Source: Archilochus colubris
Taxonomy: Eukaryota; Chordata; Aves; Apodiformes; Trochilidae
Direction of reading: 5' to 3'
DNA length: 64,000 bases
Assembly (NCBI GenBank): GCA_023079485.1
Contig: CM041115.1
Coordinates: 29,378,826 to 29,442,825 of the forward strand
This document shows positions 12,600 through 24,857 of this stretch, piece after piece (the first letter of the stretch is position 1; the number at the start of each line of letters is the position of its first letter). The notes beneath the pieces were generated by a model that saw only the letters and a program-made list of their open reading frames with translations, ran no database searches and had not been told where the DNA came from. The position numbers and the translations under genes were made by a program.

Positions 12600-13057
12600 A
12601 TCTCAAATGGCTCTTGGCAGTGCTCACACAGCATTAAGGCTGTCTCTCCACATCCCTCCCTCACCTGAAAAGGCCAGTAGGATGGGAGTGGGCAAGAGTT
12701 TGAGAAAAGACATCGTCAGAATGACTGTCCCAAACTGACTGAAAAGGTGTTCTGTACCATATGACATCTGCTCAGCAACAAAAGCTAAGAGAATGGAAGC
12801 CAGGGGGATGGGAAGCACATATTGTTCTAGCATGTCTCCCAGGGCAACTGCTATTTGCACTTCCTGGGAATTGGCTGGGCAAGTAGAGAATATATTTCTT
12901 TTCCTTTGCTTCTGTGTGTAGTCTTTGCTTTTAATTCTTTATTGAACTGCCTTTATCTTGACCTGTGAGGTTTTTTTCATCTTATTGTCTCCCTCTATGT
13001 CCTGCTGAGGAGCAGGGTAGCATGGTGGATGCCTAGCAGGCAGCCAAGGTCAACTCA
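12600..13057 (+). mobile_element. LTR fragment, avian ERV (class II-like)
   Basis: This stretch follows the U3-R-U5 layout of a common neoavian LTR, as I recall it. Ordered hallmarks are CAAGGCTG-like AAGGCTGTCTCTCC, GGGAGTGGGCAAGAGTTTG, CCAAACTGACTGAAAAGG, TACCATATGACATCTGCTC, then a T-rich block with TTTATTGAACTGCCTTTATC, and near the right end CAGCCAAGGTCAACTCA. The expected left terminus (TGTCxTGGTTT) is absent, so the copy is 5' truncated or its left part has diverged beyond recognition. No target duplication was found. It carries no coding sequence. The class assignment is from memory and should be checked. Confidence 0.65.
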
Positions 13058-13351
13058 GTTTCATTCTAAAAGAATAATAGAATTTTAGGTTACAAAGAAA
13101 GAAATTGATAATTTTTAAGAAACAGATGAATTAAAGATTTATGCTGAATTAATACATAGTTCTTTTTAAATGAAACATTTAAAACTAAATGTGAAAAGTG
13201 TGTTTTTACTTTATTATTTCCCTTATTAAGTAATTACAATGGAATGCTTTTTTTAAGGTCTAGTTTCACTATAGGTTTTTCTTATTGATCTACAACTTCT
13301 GAGAACAGAAATGTAGTTAAAGGAATCTTTGAAAAGTAAAAAAAAAATAAA

Positions 13352-13354
<3 letters not shown>

Positions 13355-13384
<30 letters not shown>
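13355..13384. repeat. (AT)15 microsatellite
   Basis: Thirty uninterrupted bases of AT preceded by an A-rich stretch from 13339. Confidence 0.95.
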
Positions 13385-13387
<3 letters not shown>

Positions 13388-14067
13388 TAGAAGGGGTATC
13401 CTGATCCACAGCTAAACCTAAAACCGCTCAAGGGAAAAATCTACAAGAGAAAGAAGAGGTGATTCTACAGTGACCAGAAACATAAGGAGACAGGACAGAA
13501 GAATAAATTCTTTTTTCCACATCTAAATTTTAAAAACTGGAGCTGCTTCATGAAGGCTGGGGAAATGTATGGTGAAAAATGAGAACTGAGGTGGTGGAAT
13601 CAAAAACTCTTAATAAAAAAATAGGAGAACCACTTTTGCCATATACCAGGTATCTGTCAAGAGATATAAATATATTTTTGTCAATAGAAGAGTGTAAAAA
13701 AGTTGCTGAAAGGTCTATGATACACAGATGGCAGAGCAGTAAAGCTGTTACTGGCTTAACCATCTTTATGTTATTCCTCAAGCCTAAACCCCTTGGGAAA
13801 GCCTTATACAGGAAAATAGGATTAAAATTAAACTTTCTCCTTCACAGCAACAGCATATGACTTCAGTAAATGTGCATATGTTTTTCCTAAGTAAGGTGAC
13901 ATGCATGAACAGGACGAAGGGGCCAATATTGGTTTCAGGCAGAAAGCGATTTAAAATTCAGTTCATTACTCATGCTGCTAGACCATATAAGACTCCTTAG
14001 GGTCTGTGTTTTTCGAGAATATACATGTATGTGTTGTTACTTTGAAAGAGCTGTGCTTTATCTTTTT

Positions 14068-14205
14068 GGATTTGTTTGGGGGGTATTTTGGGGGTTGGTG
14101 TGTGTGTGGGGGGTGTTTTGGCTTGGTTTGCGTTTTTTCTGTTTGTCTATTTGGCTTTTTTGTTTGGGTTTGGGTTTTTTTTGTTTGGGTTTGTTTTTTT
14201 TCCCC
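14068..14205 (+). repeat. G/T-rich low-complexity tract with G-runs
   Basis: Runs of G6, G5 and G6 lie within 14078-14113, and several GGG runs separated by T-runs follow to about 14190. Three long runs plus later GGG runs make a G-quadruplex on the plus strand possible. The hydrophobic frames read through here (13972-14280) reflect only the base composition. Confidence 0.75.
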
Positions 14206-15029
14206 AGAAAGTGTAGGCTATTATATTTTCAGAGCAGTACGAAAATGCAAGTTTCAATGTTAGAAATGGTTATTTCCTGAGCCCCGAGGGTCTGAAGCTC
14301 AAATGTCTTAGAGAAGATCTTAACAGCATAGAAGATTCTTAGCTCAAGGCTCATTGACCATCTCTTCCTTTCTGTAAAAATATAATGCCAGATCCTACAG
14401 CAGTTTTCATTTACTCCCCAGGTAAATTTCTGAATGATCTCTGTAAAACCAATTTGAATAACATCTGCTTTTGTTCCTGGTTTAGCTGGATGTTGGCTGA
14501 AAGAAAAAAATTTTAAATAGCATACCAAATGTCATTTTCTAACAGTTGTTTCTTTTAACTGAAATCAGAAATCATAGGTTTTAGACAGCATGTGGCTTTT
14601 ATTCCAATAAAATATAAATTAGTGATGCCAACCTTTGAGAAAAACGTGCTATGGAATTCAGCAACTACTTCAAATCACCTGTCAGTAACCTTAAGTTAGC
14701 TGTTGATTACTTGCATATCCAAGAATTTAATAACTATAGTTTGCAATAAAAAAAACTGAAACTGAAAAAAATGCAATCTTTTGGAACTTCTTGCATGTGG
14801 AGTACATGTGAAATAAGATTATAGGGCCAAGATTCTTACACTGATTAGTTCTGAACTCTCCCAAGAGCACAGACTACATCAGTAAAGCTCGTAAGTAATT
14901 ACAAATAGGCATAAGAAGCTGTTCAAGATAAATTACTGGTGGTGGGGGGGGTGTTTCTTTTCTTCTTAAATGCCACAATCAATATTGGAGTCATTAGATT
15001 CTTTATTAATTCTTTGGGTCTTCATATAA

Positions 15030-15222
15030 TTCGTCTCTCTCAACTCTGATAATTTTTTTTACATGTATGCTGATGACTCTGTCTTGCTCTTATCTGATAA
15101 GGGTACTAGTAAGATTAGCACTATGCTTCATGCTAAACTAGCTCAGGAAGTACAAATGGACTTCCTAAAAATTAGACTCACACTCAATTTAGATAAAATT
15201 TCTGGGGCATTGTTCATTCCTT
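15030..15222 (+). mobile_element. ancient LINE reverse transcriptase remnant (L2/CR1 clade)
   Basis: In frame with codon TAT at 15066, about 64 codons are open up to TGA at 15220-15222. They read through FFYMYADDSVLLLS, with the RT catalytic YADD box encoded at 15066-15077, and about 45 residues later through LTLNLDKISGALFIP. The pairing of YADD with a downstream LNLDK..(L)FIP block, with this spacing, is how L2-type non-LTR reverse transcriptases are laid out; retroviruses carry YMDD or YVDD instead, and avian CR1 carries FADD. Nothing recognisable continues on either side. No Met start is meaningful, because this is a fragment. The call rests on motif and spacing alone; an RTE or other LINE origin is possible. 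Confidence 0.6.
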
Positions 15223-18200
15223 GACCTGTGTCAAGAGTAGAAGCTTTTCAGATGAAACCAGACAATAACACAGAGTAACAAAACAGATTTTCCCAAACAT
15301 CTGGCAATATTACTTGCAGCTTTTCTTTTTTCTTTTAACATAACCTAATAGGAATACAACAGCAAAGATGACAACACTATCAACTTGTTGTCTTTAAAAA
15401 TTTACTTCCTTGCATAAGATTAGATTTTTAAAATCTTTTCTGAGTGTTTGTTCCTAAAGCAGTTACTGAAAAAGTCCTTTATATGTTTCCTATATAAAGG
15501 TTTGCATTGCATAAAAAGTTGGGATTTTTCTAAACAAAATAAGCAATGTAATGGAAAACTACCTGTGGTTTAGAACTTTTACATGTTAATTGTCCGGATA
15601 AAAACCGTATAGACTGATAGCAGCTTTCTAGAATAACAGTCTTATTAAAATTGTGTGTAGTCTTGCTATTCCATTTTTTGGGGGGGTAGTCTACTTTAGG
15701 AGTTTTAGTGGATCCAGTACTTATTGTGCAAATCTGCTACTACTGAAGATTAAAATTTGATAATATCTGTCGAATGTTGAAAGCAAGTTAGAAGGTAACA
15801 TTTTTCAAGTAATTTTTCATAATGAAACAGTCAAACCTGTACATTAGCTTGATTTTTTCCAAAACATTTTGTGGAATATATGAATTTACAAAATTGACAG
15901 AGAAATTGTTGGAAGGCAAACTTAATTCAGAAAAGCTTGTGTCATTGTAAATTTCACAGTTCTAGGTCTTTTCTGGAGTGTCACTCTAACCCACTGTAGA
16001 CGCAGCCCTCAGTAATCTCGAAAGAATGAATAATAAATAAATGTAAAATTTCATCAGTGGGTCTAAGAAAAAAAATGTATTTTTTCAAAACCTCAGAAGT
16101 GTATTGGAATTAGATTTTACTCATGAATTCATCAGAATAATTTATTTACTATGGTTTTCATGATATGTGTTGACTGAGAGTAGTAACACTGGAAGTACGT
16201 TGTGTTAGTCTCTGGGTCCAGCCCAGAGTTAGTTAGTCTGTCCAGCCCTTCTCCAAATGCTTCGACTGCATATCACCTCATAGAAACTAAGCTGTTAGTT
16301 TATGTGGCCTGTTTTGTTTATTTCTAGTGTAAATGAGTGACTCAGAAAATCTGAGAACTTCTGTTTCTAATGGTGCAGCTGAACTATTTGGACCACAAGT
16401 CACAATAAGTACCAAAACTAAACTGCCCTTGAATATGTAGCACAAGTCACTAAAAATACTCAGAGATAGCAATAGATGTGAAATGGTTGTAAAGAATATG
16501 ATGAAGACCATTTGTTGCAACTGCACATACGTGAATTGTTCTAGATGCGCACTTTATATGCATGTCTACATAACAGTACTGTGTGCATATTAAAAGTATA
16601 TAATTAAAGCATATTAAAGTATATGATACTTTACACTTTAATATACAAAGTAAATTAAAGAAACAGCTTCCAGCTAAGCACAGTAGATTGAAATGACAAT
16701 CATATAAGAAGAACATCAACAAAATAATTAAATGTTTCAGAACCATTCTAAAAGCAACTAAAAGTGTACCAATTACAAAACCAATGTAAAAGTTTACCAA
16801 TAGTTTACCTGTGTTAAAGAACTGCCAGTAATAAAAATGCATTAATTTTTACCTGAAGAGTAAGATTATTAGAACGCTCGTGTTGCTTTAGACAAAATGC
16901 ACAATTCTTGCATTAAACCTATAAATCAATATTTTTTTTCTTTCTTCTTTTTTTCCCCATATTGTGCTGAATTTTTCTGGTTCATCTAACACTTTGCTCA
17001 TCTGAAGGTGTGCTATTCCATCTGCATTCCCCTTTAGACTGTCTGCATAGCCTCAATGCTCTGGCACCTCTCAGAGACTAATAAGCAAATAGCCAGAACA
17101 GCTGCTAGAAGGCGTCTGCGTAGTAATAAATCAGCAAAGGTTTCTCCAAGCATTCAGGAACAAGAAAGAAAATCAGGTTGCAAATAAAATACTTATAGGA
17201 ACAAAAAAGGCAAGCTGTGTTTAAGACAATGGGAAGAAACTCTATTCATTGGTTTTGGATCCTCTGAAATCAAAATTGGCAAAAAGAAATAAATAGCACA
17301 GCTAATGAATAAAGTTCCAGAAAGCCTATATAAAAATAAACGTGATATCTCTGAATAAACTGACCTTATTTACTAATCAAATAGTGAAATAATTCAAATA
17401 CCTCTGAAAACAGACAGATATCCCTTGTGCTTCCCAAAGAAAGGTCAAGGAAATAAACGCTGAAGCTAAACCATGTTCACACAAGGATATTTCTAATAGA
17501 TTTCAGGAAAGTCATATTCTTTGTACCACAGGATTATAGTAAAGCTTGGGTTTAGGTCTTTTATTGTTTAAATTTTCTCCCTGTGACTAAAATGGAGGGT
17601 ATTTGTAGTTTATCAAAATCTGCCACCACTGTGTCTCTTCAGGATTTTCTGTTATTTTGGCCTCTTCTGGCAATCTTTGTGCCTGTAAAATGAGTCTGAA
17701 ATCAAATGAGAAAAGAGACAATAGATCTAAAAAAATTTTAAGAATACCAGAACTGCATAATCAGCTGGGTCTTTTTACATTAAGTAATTTTTTTCATCTG
17801 CTTCACCTTCACTTTTTCTTTTCCCTTTTTCCTCTTACATCCTGGAACATGCAAGAAATTCAGAGCTATCAATACATTTTAATTGCTGCTTTAATGTTAT
17901 GTGTTCTTCTGTTGATGCTTATTATATTGGGTTTAAGTACTGAAGAAATAGTTGAGACCAAGAACTGACTATTTTTTTTTTTAAAAAGCTGAGTAAGAGA
18001 TATAAAGAGGCATCTTGGTCCTATTATGAACCTGTAGCATTTTGGAAGTTCTAAGTGGGTATCAGAACAAGACTGATCCATCTTGCACAGACACACAGAA
18101 CTAAGACCCAAACTGTTTATAATCTCAGTACAAAACAAAAAGAGAACATGGTGATAAAAACAAATGGAAATGTACAAAGGAACAGTGCAAAAATATTGAA

Positions 18201-19308
18201 AAAGTCTCTGTACAGGAGAATCTGGAATAGTAGAAGGTATTTTTAAGGAGCAGGATATTCGAAAGAACAGAGACATTTGTATACTATACTGTAATAGTGA
18301 GTTCCTTTAAAGTAATAAGTGCAGAGCAGCAAAAAATATAATTCTCAAACAGACAAAAATTATTTGAAAAAAACCTGTAGGAAGTTTGCGTCCTGGGTCA
18401 TATTAAGAAAATACCAGTAATTGAATTATGCATAAGAGTTACAATGAAATGAAGAATAATGAAGAATAGAGACTACAACCTTTGTACTTAATATAATCTC
18501 TGCTTTTATCTTTTTTTAAAACACTTTTCAAGTTAATGGAAAATAGGTTTGTATATTTCTTTTGGAGACAAAACAGTAGTGAAAGTCTTTAATGACATAA
18601 ATTCTTCTACTATTATTTTCATTGTTTCATATTGAGACAGTATCCTGGTTCAATACTTCAAGGAAAAACAATGTTCTGCACATTCTGGGAGCTGCTAGCC
18701 CAACACGGAGAATGCTTGGTAACAAGGAGTAGTAGTTGATCTGTTCTTTTTAAAGGGACTTGCTTCTGGCCCAGCAGTAAATAAATTTGATCTTGAAGAG
18801 CACCCTAAGTGGCTTGAAGCAGTTATGTTCTTTACAACAAGACACACAAATGTTATTATCAAATTTTTCATGGTGTGTGATGCACTGATTTCAAAATTGA
18901 GAGATTCCTTCAGATTTTAAGGGAAGTTTTACAGGATACTTACTGAGAAAAAATACTGTCCATGAAGGAGGAGCTAATGAATACTTTCTTACTCTATAAA
19001 TTTGACTGCCTACAAGAAGCAGCAGTGGATTTTATAAGTAAATTATTCACACTATCCTACTGTCACTAAGTAGATGGAAAATTCCCTACTTCAGTGAAAT
19101 TGCATTTGAAGAGTGTTTTTTATTGCTTTTGAAATTATAGCCTTAATTACTGATCAGGCATTTCAGCATGGAGTACATAAATACAATACATTAATAAGTA
19201 TAGTAGTTAGCGGTGAAACTGAAAAGAAATGTTGAATAGATTTAAACCTCTGCTTTGCACACAACAAGTGGTGCCTGCCTAATTATTATAATCTCTAAAT
19301 AGTGTAAT
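15223..19308. other. unique AT-rich sequence, no gene supported
   Basis: Frames at 16450-16842, 17657-17968 and 17869-18276 were inspected. The 17657-17968 frame ends in a hydrophobic segment resembling a membrane helix, but it has no homologue I recognise and overlaps another frame on the opposite strand. No CR1 or LTR hallmark was seen. Confidence 0.5.
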
Positions 19309-19313
19309 TATGG

Positions 19314-20143
19314 TGTGAGAGTCTAATCTCACTGGTTTGAAATTCTCTCGAACAATTTTCAAGTGAATAGCCCTGGCTAGGGTGAAGGATCTGGCCTGGA
19401 GAGAGCTGTGCAGGGGATGACACCTGGAGAGAGATAAGAACTAAGAACTAACAGCTGTGTGGAGACTACTCCCCTTTTCTGAGGGCCAGCCTCCAATGCT
19501 GGTACGTACCTCCAGGCACAATTACCCTGGCCAGGGTGGAGGAATCCACCTTGATTGTACTGATACTGATGTACCTGGCTGAGGGGACTGGAAGGGAGCT
19601 GGGAGTGGCACCTGGAAGGACATAAGAACTGAGGAGTGGGCAGCCTCTCTTCAATGGCTCTGATGCCAGTGACCCTGGCTTCTGTGCCAGCTGCCACTGA
19701 CTGACAGCTGCCCATTTGGAACAAAAAGAACTCAGGGGTATATGTGTCTGTTCATGCTGTGGCTGTTTTGTCATCTCTTGACCCACCACCATCTTGCATC
19801 AGACCCTGTCCAGGATCAGCACCATCTTGAAGAAACTGCCAGGACCCTGGTGGTGACTCTCTCTCTCTCTCTCTCTCTTACTCTTTCTTCCTGCTTTCTT
19901 ACCCTTTTTCTGCACTTCTCTCTCTCATTCTTTCTTCCCACTTTCTCACCCTTTTCCTTTTTTGACACTTTTCCCTCTTTCTCTTCTATCTTCTTTTCCT
20001 CTCTCCCTCTTCTTTCTCGCTCAATAGTTTGGCCTGTGTCAATTGTCAAATAAAATCTGCTTGCACCCAACCTTTTTATGGTTGGACTTCGTTTTGCGAA
20101 TCCAAAACAAAAATAAATTTTAATGTTACCTCGGACCATAATA
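19314..20143 (+). mobile_element. solo LTR of an avian ERV with 5-bp duplication TATGG
   Basis: The element starts TGTGAGAGTC and is flanked by TATGG at 19309-19313 and 20144-20148. The right end reads CCATAATA, so the expected terminal CA appears as TA. A polyadenylation signal AATAAA lies at 20049-20054, followed by TTTTTATGGTTGGACTTCG and CCTCGGACC, which read like a U5. The middle is GC-richer than its surroundings and includes a (CT)11 run at 19857-19878 and a long pyrimidine-rich stretch. No gag, pol or env sequence is attached, so it is a recombined solo LTR of about 830 bp. A 5-bp duplication is usual for ERVL-type integration. Minus-strand frames at 19377-19792 lie within the LTR and are not genes. 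Confidence 0.8.
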
Positions 20144-21433
20144 TATGGTCAACAAAGCTAATGAAATTAGGTAGCCAGATAGAAGAAGCACTTTGGCCCT
20201 TCCCATAAAATGTAATGTACACTGTTTGTTCTTAAGTGGTAAATCAAAGTAGTCATATAAACCAATCTCTAACAGATTGTGATACTCCGCATGCACAAAC
20301 ATGCTTTAATCTCTCAGGCACAAGGTTCAACTCATGTTTTTAATCCCATTTTGTAGAAAACATTTCTCTTATTTGATGCTCCATAAAGTATTTAAATTAA
20401 ATTCCACATTTTTCTAACATAGCTACCTGCCGAAAACCTAATTCTTTGTAGGATAGATTTTATAAACACTGGAGACTATGTTAAGCTACTGTTTCACTGT
20501 AGTCTCCTTTTTGAAAATACATGTAATTTCATCCTGTTGCATAACAGTTTCTCCTCAACTTAACTCTTGTTTATGAATATTATAACAGAAGTTCTTCATT
20601 TGTTAATCCATTTTGCATAACACCATGAAACCCCCCCATTTTACTGTGTGTAGCCTGTGCCAGAGAGCTGTCCTTTCAGGTAATGAATAAAAATACATTA
20701 GGACTTCTGAAATGATGCAGAAGGGAGACCAATACTACTCTGCTAGACCTTTCAGTTTTGTTACTATGTCTATGAATAAGATTTATCTGAATTTATCTGA
20801 TTTATCTGAATTTTGTAAGAAAATGTGAGTATATTTGCCTCTACCACTAAAAAGTAAATGAGATTATTTCAGATTTCCAAAGTTTAAATTGGTCTTGAAT
20901 TACTCATGTTAATTATTTTCTTTTATAGTTGTATTTTTCACCCAATGGGTACACTGCTTTGATGAATGCTTCATGGTCACATATGAGTCTGTATAAAATA
21001 CATTAGAAGAGAGTTGTTGGAGTGGAATCACATTTTTAAGGTTGATAGTTACTCAGTGCAATAACTTTGCTGCTTAAATCATGCTAGTATTTCCTAATTC
21101 AGTATTTCTGTTGATCCAGTATCCCCACATTAAAATTTAGATTAGTGTGTCAGTCTGTGCTCTATTATTAGAGCGTAAAATAGAAAAGATTAGCAAAAAG
21201 TTGAAGAATCAAATTTCTTGCTTCAAAATCCCTAGACTCAAGGGAAAAGTCCCAAACCTTCATTGTTTAGTGTGTGTGCAAAATGTTAGTCACTTGCAAA
21301 TGAGGTCCAAACACTATAGCTCCCTAAACAGAAAGGGAAATCTTGCTGGAATAGGCAGTAGTTGAGGGAAAGATAAAAAAGCTGTGGGAGAATTGTAATC
21401 CCTTTCTTCCACATCTTGGCCAGTACAAATCAG

Positions 21434-21590
21434 GTTTTGGGTTTTTGGGGTTTTTTTTTTGTTTTTTTGCTTTTTTTTTTTTTTTGGTTTTTTGTTTGTT
21501 TGTTTGTTTGTTTTGTTTTGTTTTGTGTGTGTGTGTGTGTGTAGTATGGTGTTTATTTTTGTTTGTTTGTGTTTTTTTAAAAATATTCTA
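21434..21590 (+). repeat. T/G-rich low-complexity tract
   Basis: T-runs interspersed with GTTT and a (GT)n run near 21525-21542. The frames read through it on both strands (KKQKNKKK-like and FVCLFV-like) are artefacts of composition. Confidence 0.9.
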
Positions 21591-23131
21591 GGTACCACAA
21601 GAGAAGTAATGCTCCTCCTCTGTCAAATACTTCCATGGTTTATCAAAAGTGTTGCTGTTTTTCTGTTTTGCTGTCTTCAAGGATGGAATTATTGGTCCTA
21701 TCAGGGATAATCTATTCTGACTATGCTCAAAAGCAGGAGTCTAGGTGCACAGAAAAACCCAAAGTAAGTTACCTGTGGAACTTGAGTACCTACAGTGTAA
21801 GGCAGAAGCCAGAAATAAATAGAGCAGAGAAACTAGATCTTCTGTTTTGGGCCAAAAATTCTCCTTAACTTTGCTTTCAAAAGTTAGAATTTTAGTTCAA
21901 GTAAATGTCAGCTTATTGAGTGACTACAGAAAAGCTCCTGAGTCACAAGAGAACTATAAACATCACAAAACTGTTATTCACAAAAAATAATAATAATAAT
22001 AAAAAAAATTGCTCTGGTTAAAGATACTGAACAAATTTGAGAGTTTTGGAGTATTTGATTCTTCTGTCAAGAAGGAATAAAAATTTTATTCTTGGACACA
22101 TACCCTGCTCTTCTAAGAAAGATCTAGATGAAAATCTGAAATTAGGAATCTTTTGAAGATGTAATAGGTGCAGATTTTACAATAAGAATACTGAAATAAA
22201 CATTTTCCATTGATAACCACCTTATGTTGAAGGATGTATCAGGAAGATTAGAAGAGGTTTTAAGTTGTTTGTTTACTTCTTCTCTGCCCCTCAGGAAATT
22301 TCTGTTGCTGGTAACTACAATACAAAGCCTGACAGTACAACGAAGAGTTTCTAATAGCCTTAATTAGATGTCTCCTTATATAAATTTTTTATATAAAGCT
22401 TATATAAAGCTTCCACAGAGCTCTTTAGTACAGCTTACACTATTGGTTTAAGAGTAACTTAACTGTAGCCTAGTGAGATAAGACCACTTACAAAGTTCCA
22501 TTTCCTGCTTGTTTTCAATAGCCTTATTTTGAATCCAATCAGTTTTCAAACAGATTTTTACCTTTAGGTTACCTGCTCTAGACACAGGGAATTATATTAT
22601 ATTAGTTCAACTAAGGCTGTGTTTCATTGTTTGTTTCAACTTCATATGGCTTTCAGATTATCTAAAAAAGCAAGTCAGTTCCACTATTAGTAATACATAT
22701 TTAAATGTCTTAGTATCAGGTTTGAAATTATATATTTTTCCTCTTTATTTTTGAGCCACTGTATTAGATTCCTGGTGTTTTTTGTTAATATCAGTATTTA
22801 GTATTCTTGTTAATTTACTAATAATTTTTATATTAGAAACATTACCTTTATTTAAGGGCTGTTTAATAGTAGGAAAGTAATAAAGAAGTAAATTCAGTAT
22901 GTTTTATGTTGAAATATTTTATATTTCAAGATGCTTTCCTTGTTATTAATGTAAATTGTAAAAAATATTTAAGACCTTTTGGAGTAGTTTTAAATAAAAA
23001 CAATGAGCTGGCTTGACGTTTGAATATTTTCCTTTTTTTTTTTTTTCTGCCAGCAGATGAAAATTCCCTAAATGCTGTCCTACCAAGTTAATTTCCTTCT
23101 CTTTTTCCAAGTCTTTCTCATGAATATTGAT

Positions 23132-23134
<3 letters not shown>

Positions 23135-23181
<47 letters not shown>
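23135..23181 (+). repeat. poly(A) run, 47 nt
   Basis: Uninterrupted A47, with a T14 run about 90 bp upstream at 23033-23046. No gene-like or SINE-like sequence precedes the A-run, so a retrocopy cannot be supported. Confidence 0.9.
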
Positions 23182-23184
<3 letters not shown>

Positions 23185-24857
23185 GAAAGGCTTGTAGTAG
23201 TACTTACAAAACTTCAAAAGCAGGCTATGACACACCAGGAAGGTTAACTTGTATGAGGAAAGCTGATTTTGCAGTTACCCCAACCTGTGTAACTGTCCAT
23301 ACCTTTGAACTATCTTAGTATGTTTGCACAACTCTTCTAGCTTGTAGCGAAAAAGAGAAATATCAAAATACCTCTATACATCTACATAAACTGAAGAAGG
23401 TAGATAGAATAAATATTTAATCACAGGCTTCTTCCAGAAGAACCTTGTAAATAATTTCTATTTGTTTGGGTTGAGTTTGGTTTGTTTTGATTTGATTTTA
23501 AGTGTTAGAACTGAAGTGTTATGAAATACCTTATTTTTTGTAATTTATACTCATCAATATTTTGCCTTGAAGAAAACCATAAGCAGTGAACAAACGAAAA
23601 AAAGGAAAAGAAAAAGAACCACAAACAACCCAGCCCCCAGACAAAAGGCTCATAAATTATTTGGGGCCAAAAAATCGTTCTAATTATCCATATGAAAAAT
23701 TCTGAAGAGTGACTGTTTTCCAGTTGATTAACTGTACTTCTGGGGTTGGCCCTTCTGATTAAAATTATTCTTGTCTTGGGGTGATGTAGGTAACTGAAAC
23801 ATGCTACTTAGTGATGCTAGCGGCCTAAAAAATTGGTTAAAACTAATAATATATTTTAGTGTGTATAATAAAATAAATATTCTTAGTATCCCCCAAAAGC
23901 TTCAAGTATCAGATAAATTATTGAATATTCTTTCATTTGCATCTGCATAGTTAACCGTGTATTTAATGTAGGCGGGTTTTTATTTGTTTTGAGGTTATCT
24001 GTTAAAATGTATTCCATATGTTTTTTTGATCACCTGCTTACTTCTAAAAATTTTCAAAATTGACAATGCAGAAATTAATTGACACAGTCACACTTTCTGC
24101 ATATTTAACAAGAGGTCGTATGAAAGAAAACCTTAGCCAACTTTTTTGGTGTATTGTTCTTTCCCAAACTGTCTTAATAAGCTGACATTCTTCCCTGGGA
24201 AAAGTATGAAAGGATGAAACTGTACAGAGACCCCAGTACTTGGCATTTCTGTTGATGAAGTGGGAAGAGGCTGTTAATAATCAGCTGGCCCAACTACACA
24301 CAGAGAGCTCCATGATTTGTCTGTGTATCTGGAAAAAGTGTGAGATGGTCCAAAATGATTTTTAGATAAGTCTCAGCACTTTATAATGAATGAGCAAATT
24401 ATAGAACCCAGATCTGAAAACATGGCATCATACGATGTTTGTTGATTTCCTAGTACTGTCTGGTTTTCAGTGGATACATCCTCATTAAGATAACTGAATT
24501 TAAAAGCATTTACTGGAGTATGTGGCAAGATGACCTACAAACATGCAAATAATTAGCAGAGTCAAATTAAGCACAATGGACTGATTAGTGTATTCTTAAT
24601 TGTTAAATGGAATACATTTATTAAAATTGTAGAGATGTGCTTTGTCCTTAGATAGATAGATAACTTATTTTCCCATGAGACAGAAAAATTCAGCTGGTAT
24701 CCATCTATATTTAGACCACTAAAATTAAAAAAAAAAAAATTAGAATTGATAGCAAATTTTATCTACAGTATTATTTTCTCAACACACATGCATACCTGCA
24801 CAAAGAATAGGCAGAACCATCACTTGACTCTTTTGGGTCATTGTCTTATTTTACTTT

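Larger units (their letters stand above)
13058..15029. other. unique sequence with an AT microsatellite and a G/T-rich patch
   Basis: Apart from the two simple repeats listed separately, no gene or transposon was recognised. Small frames at 13579-13860 and 14229-14528 have no motif. Confidence 0.5.
20149..24852. other. unique AT-rich sequence with simple repeats
   Basis: It contains a three-unit ATTTATCTGA tandem at 20779-20811, the T/G-rich tract at 21434-21590, ATATAAAGCTT twice at about 22390-22412 and the long poly(A) at 23135. GATA is repeated three times near 24651. No gene recognised. Confidence 0.5.

Noticed and set aside
15066..15077. YADD codons as retroviral pol
   Set aside because: Retroviral RT uses YMDD or YVDD, and the downstream LNLDK block is typical of LINE enzymes.
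17657..17968. 103-codon frame with a hydrophobic C-terminal helix
   Set aside because: The hydrophobic run follows from T-rich DNA; an overlapping antisense frame is equally long and no homologue is recognised.
18650..18790. TCCTGGTTCAATAC as the start of another LTR
   Set aside because: Only the first few bases resemble an LTR opening; no signals, right end or second copy were found.
23033..23181. T14 and A47 runs as signs of a retrocopy or SINE
   Set aside because: No gene-like or SINE-like body and no target duplication were seen; this is more likely simple homopolymer expansion.
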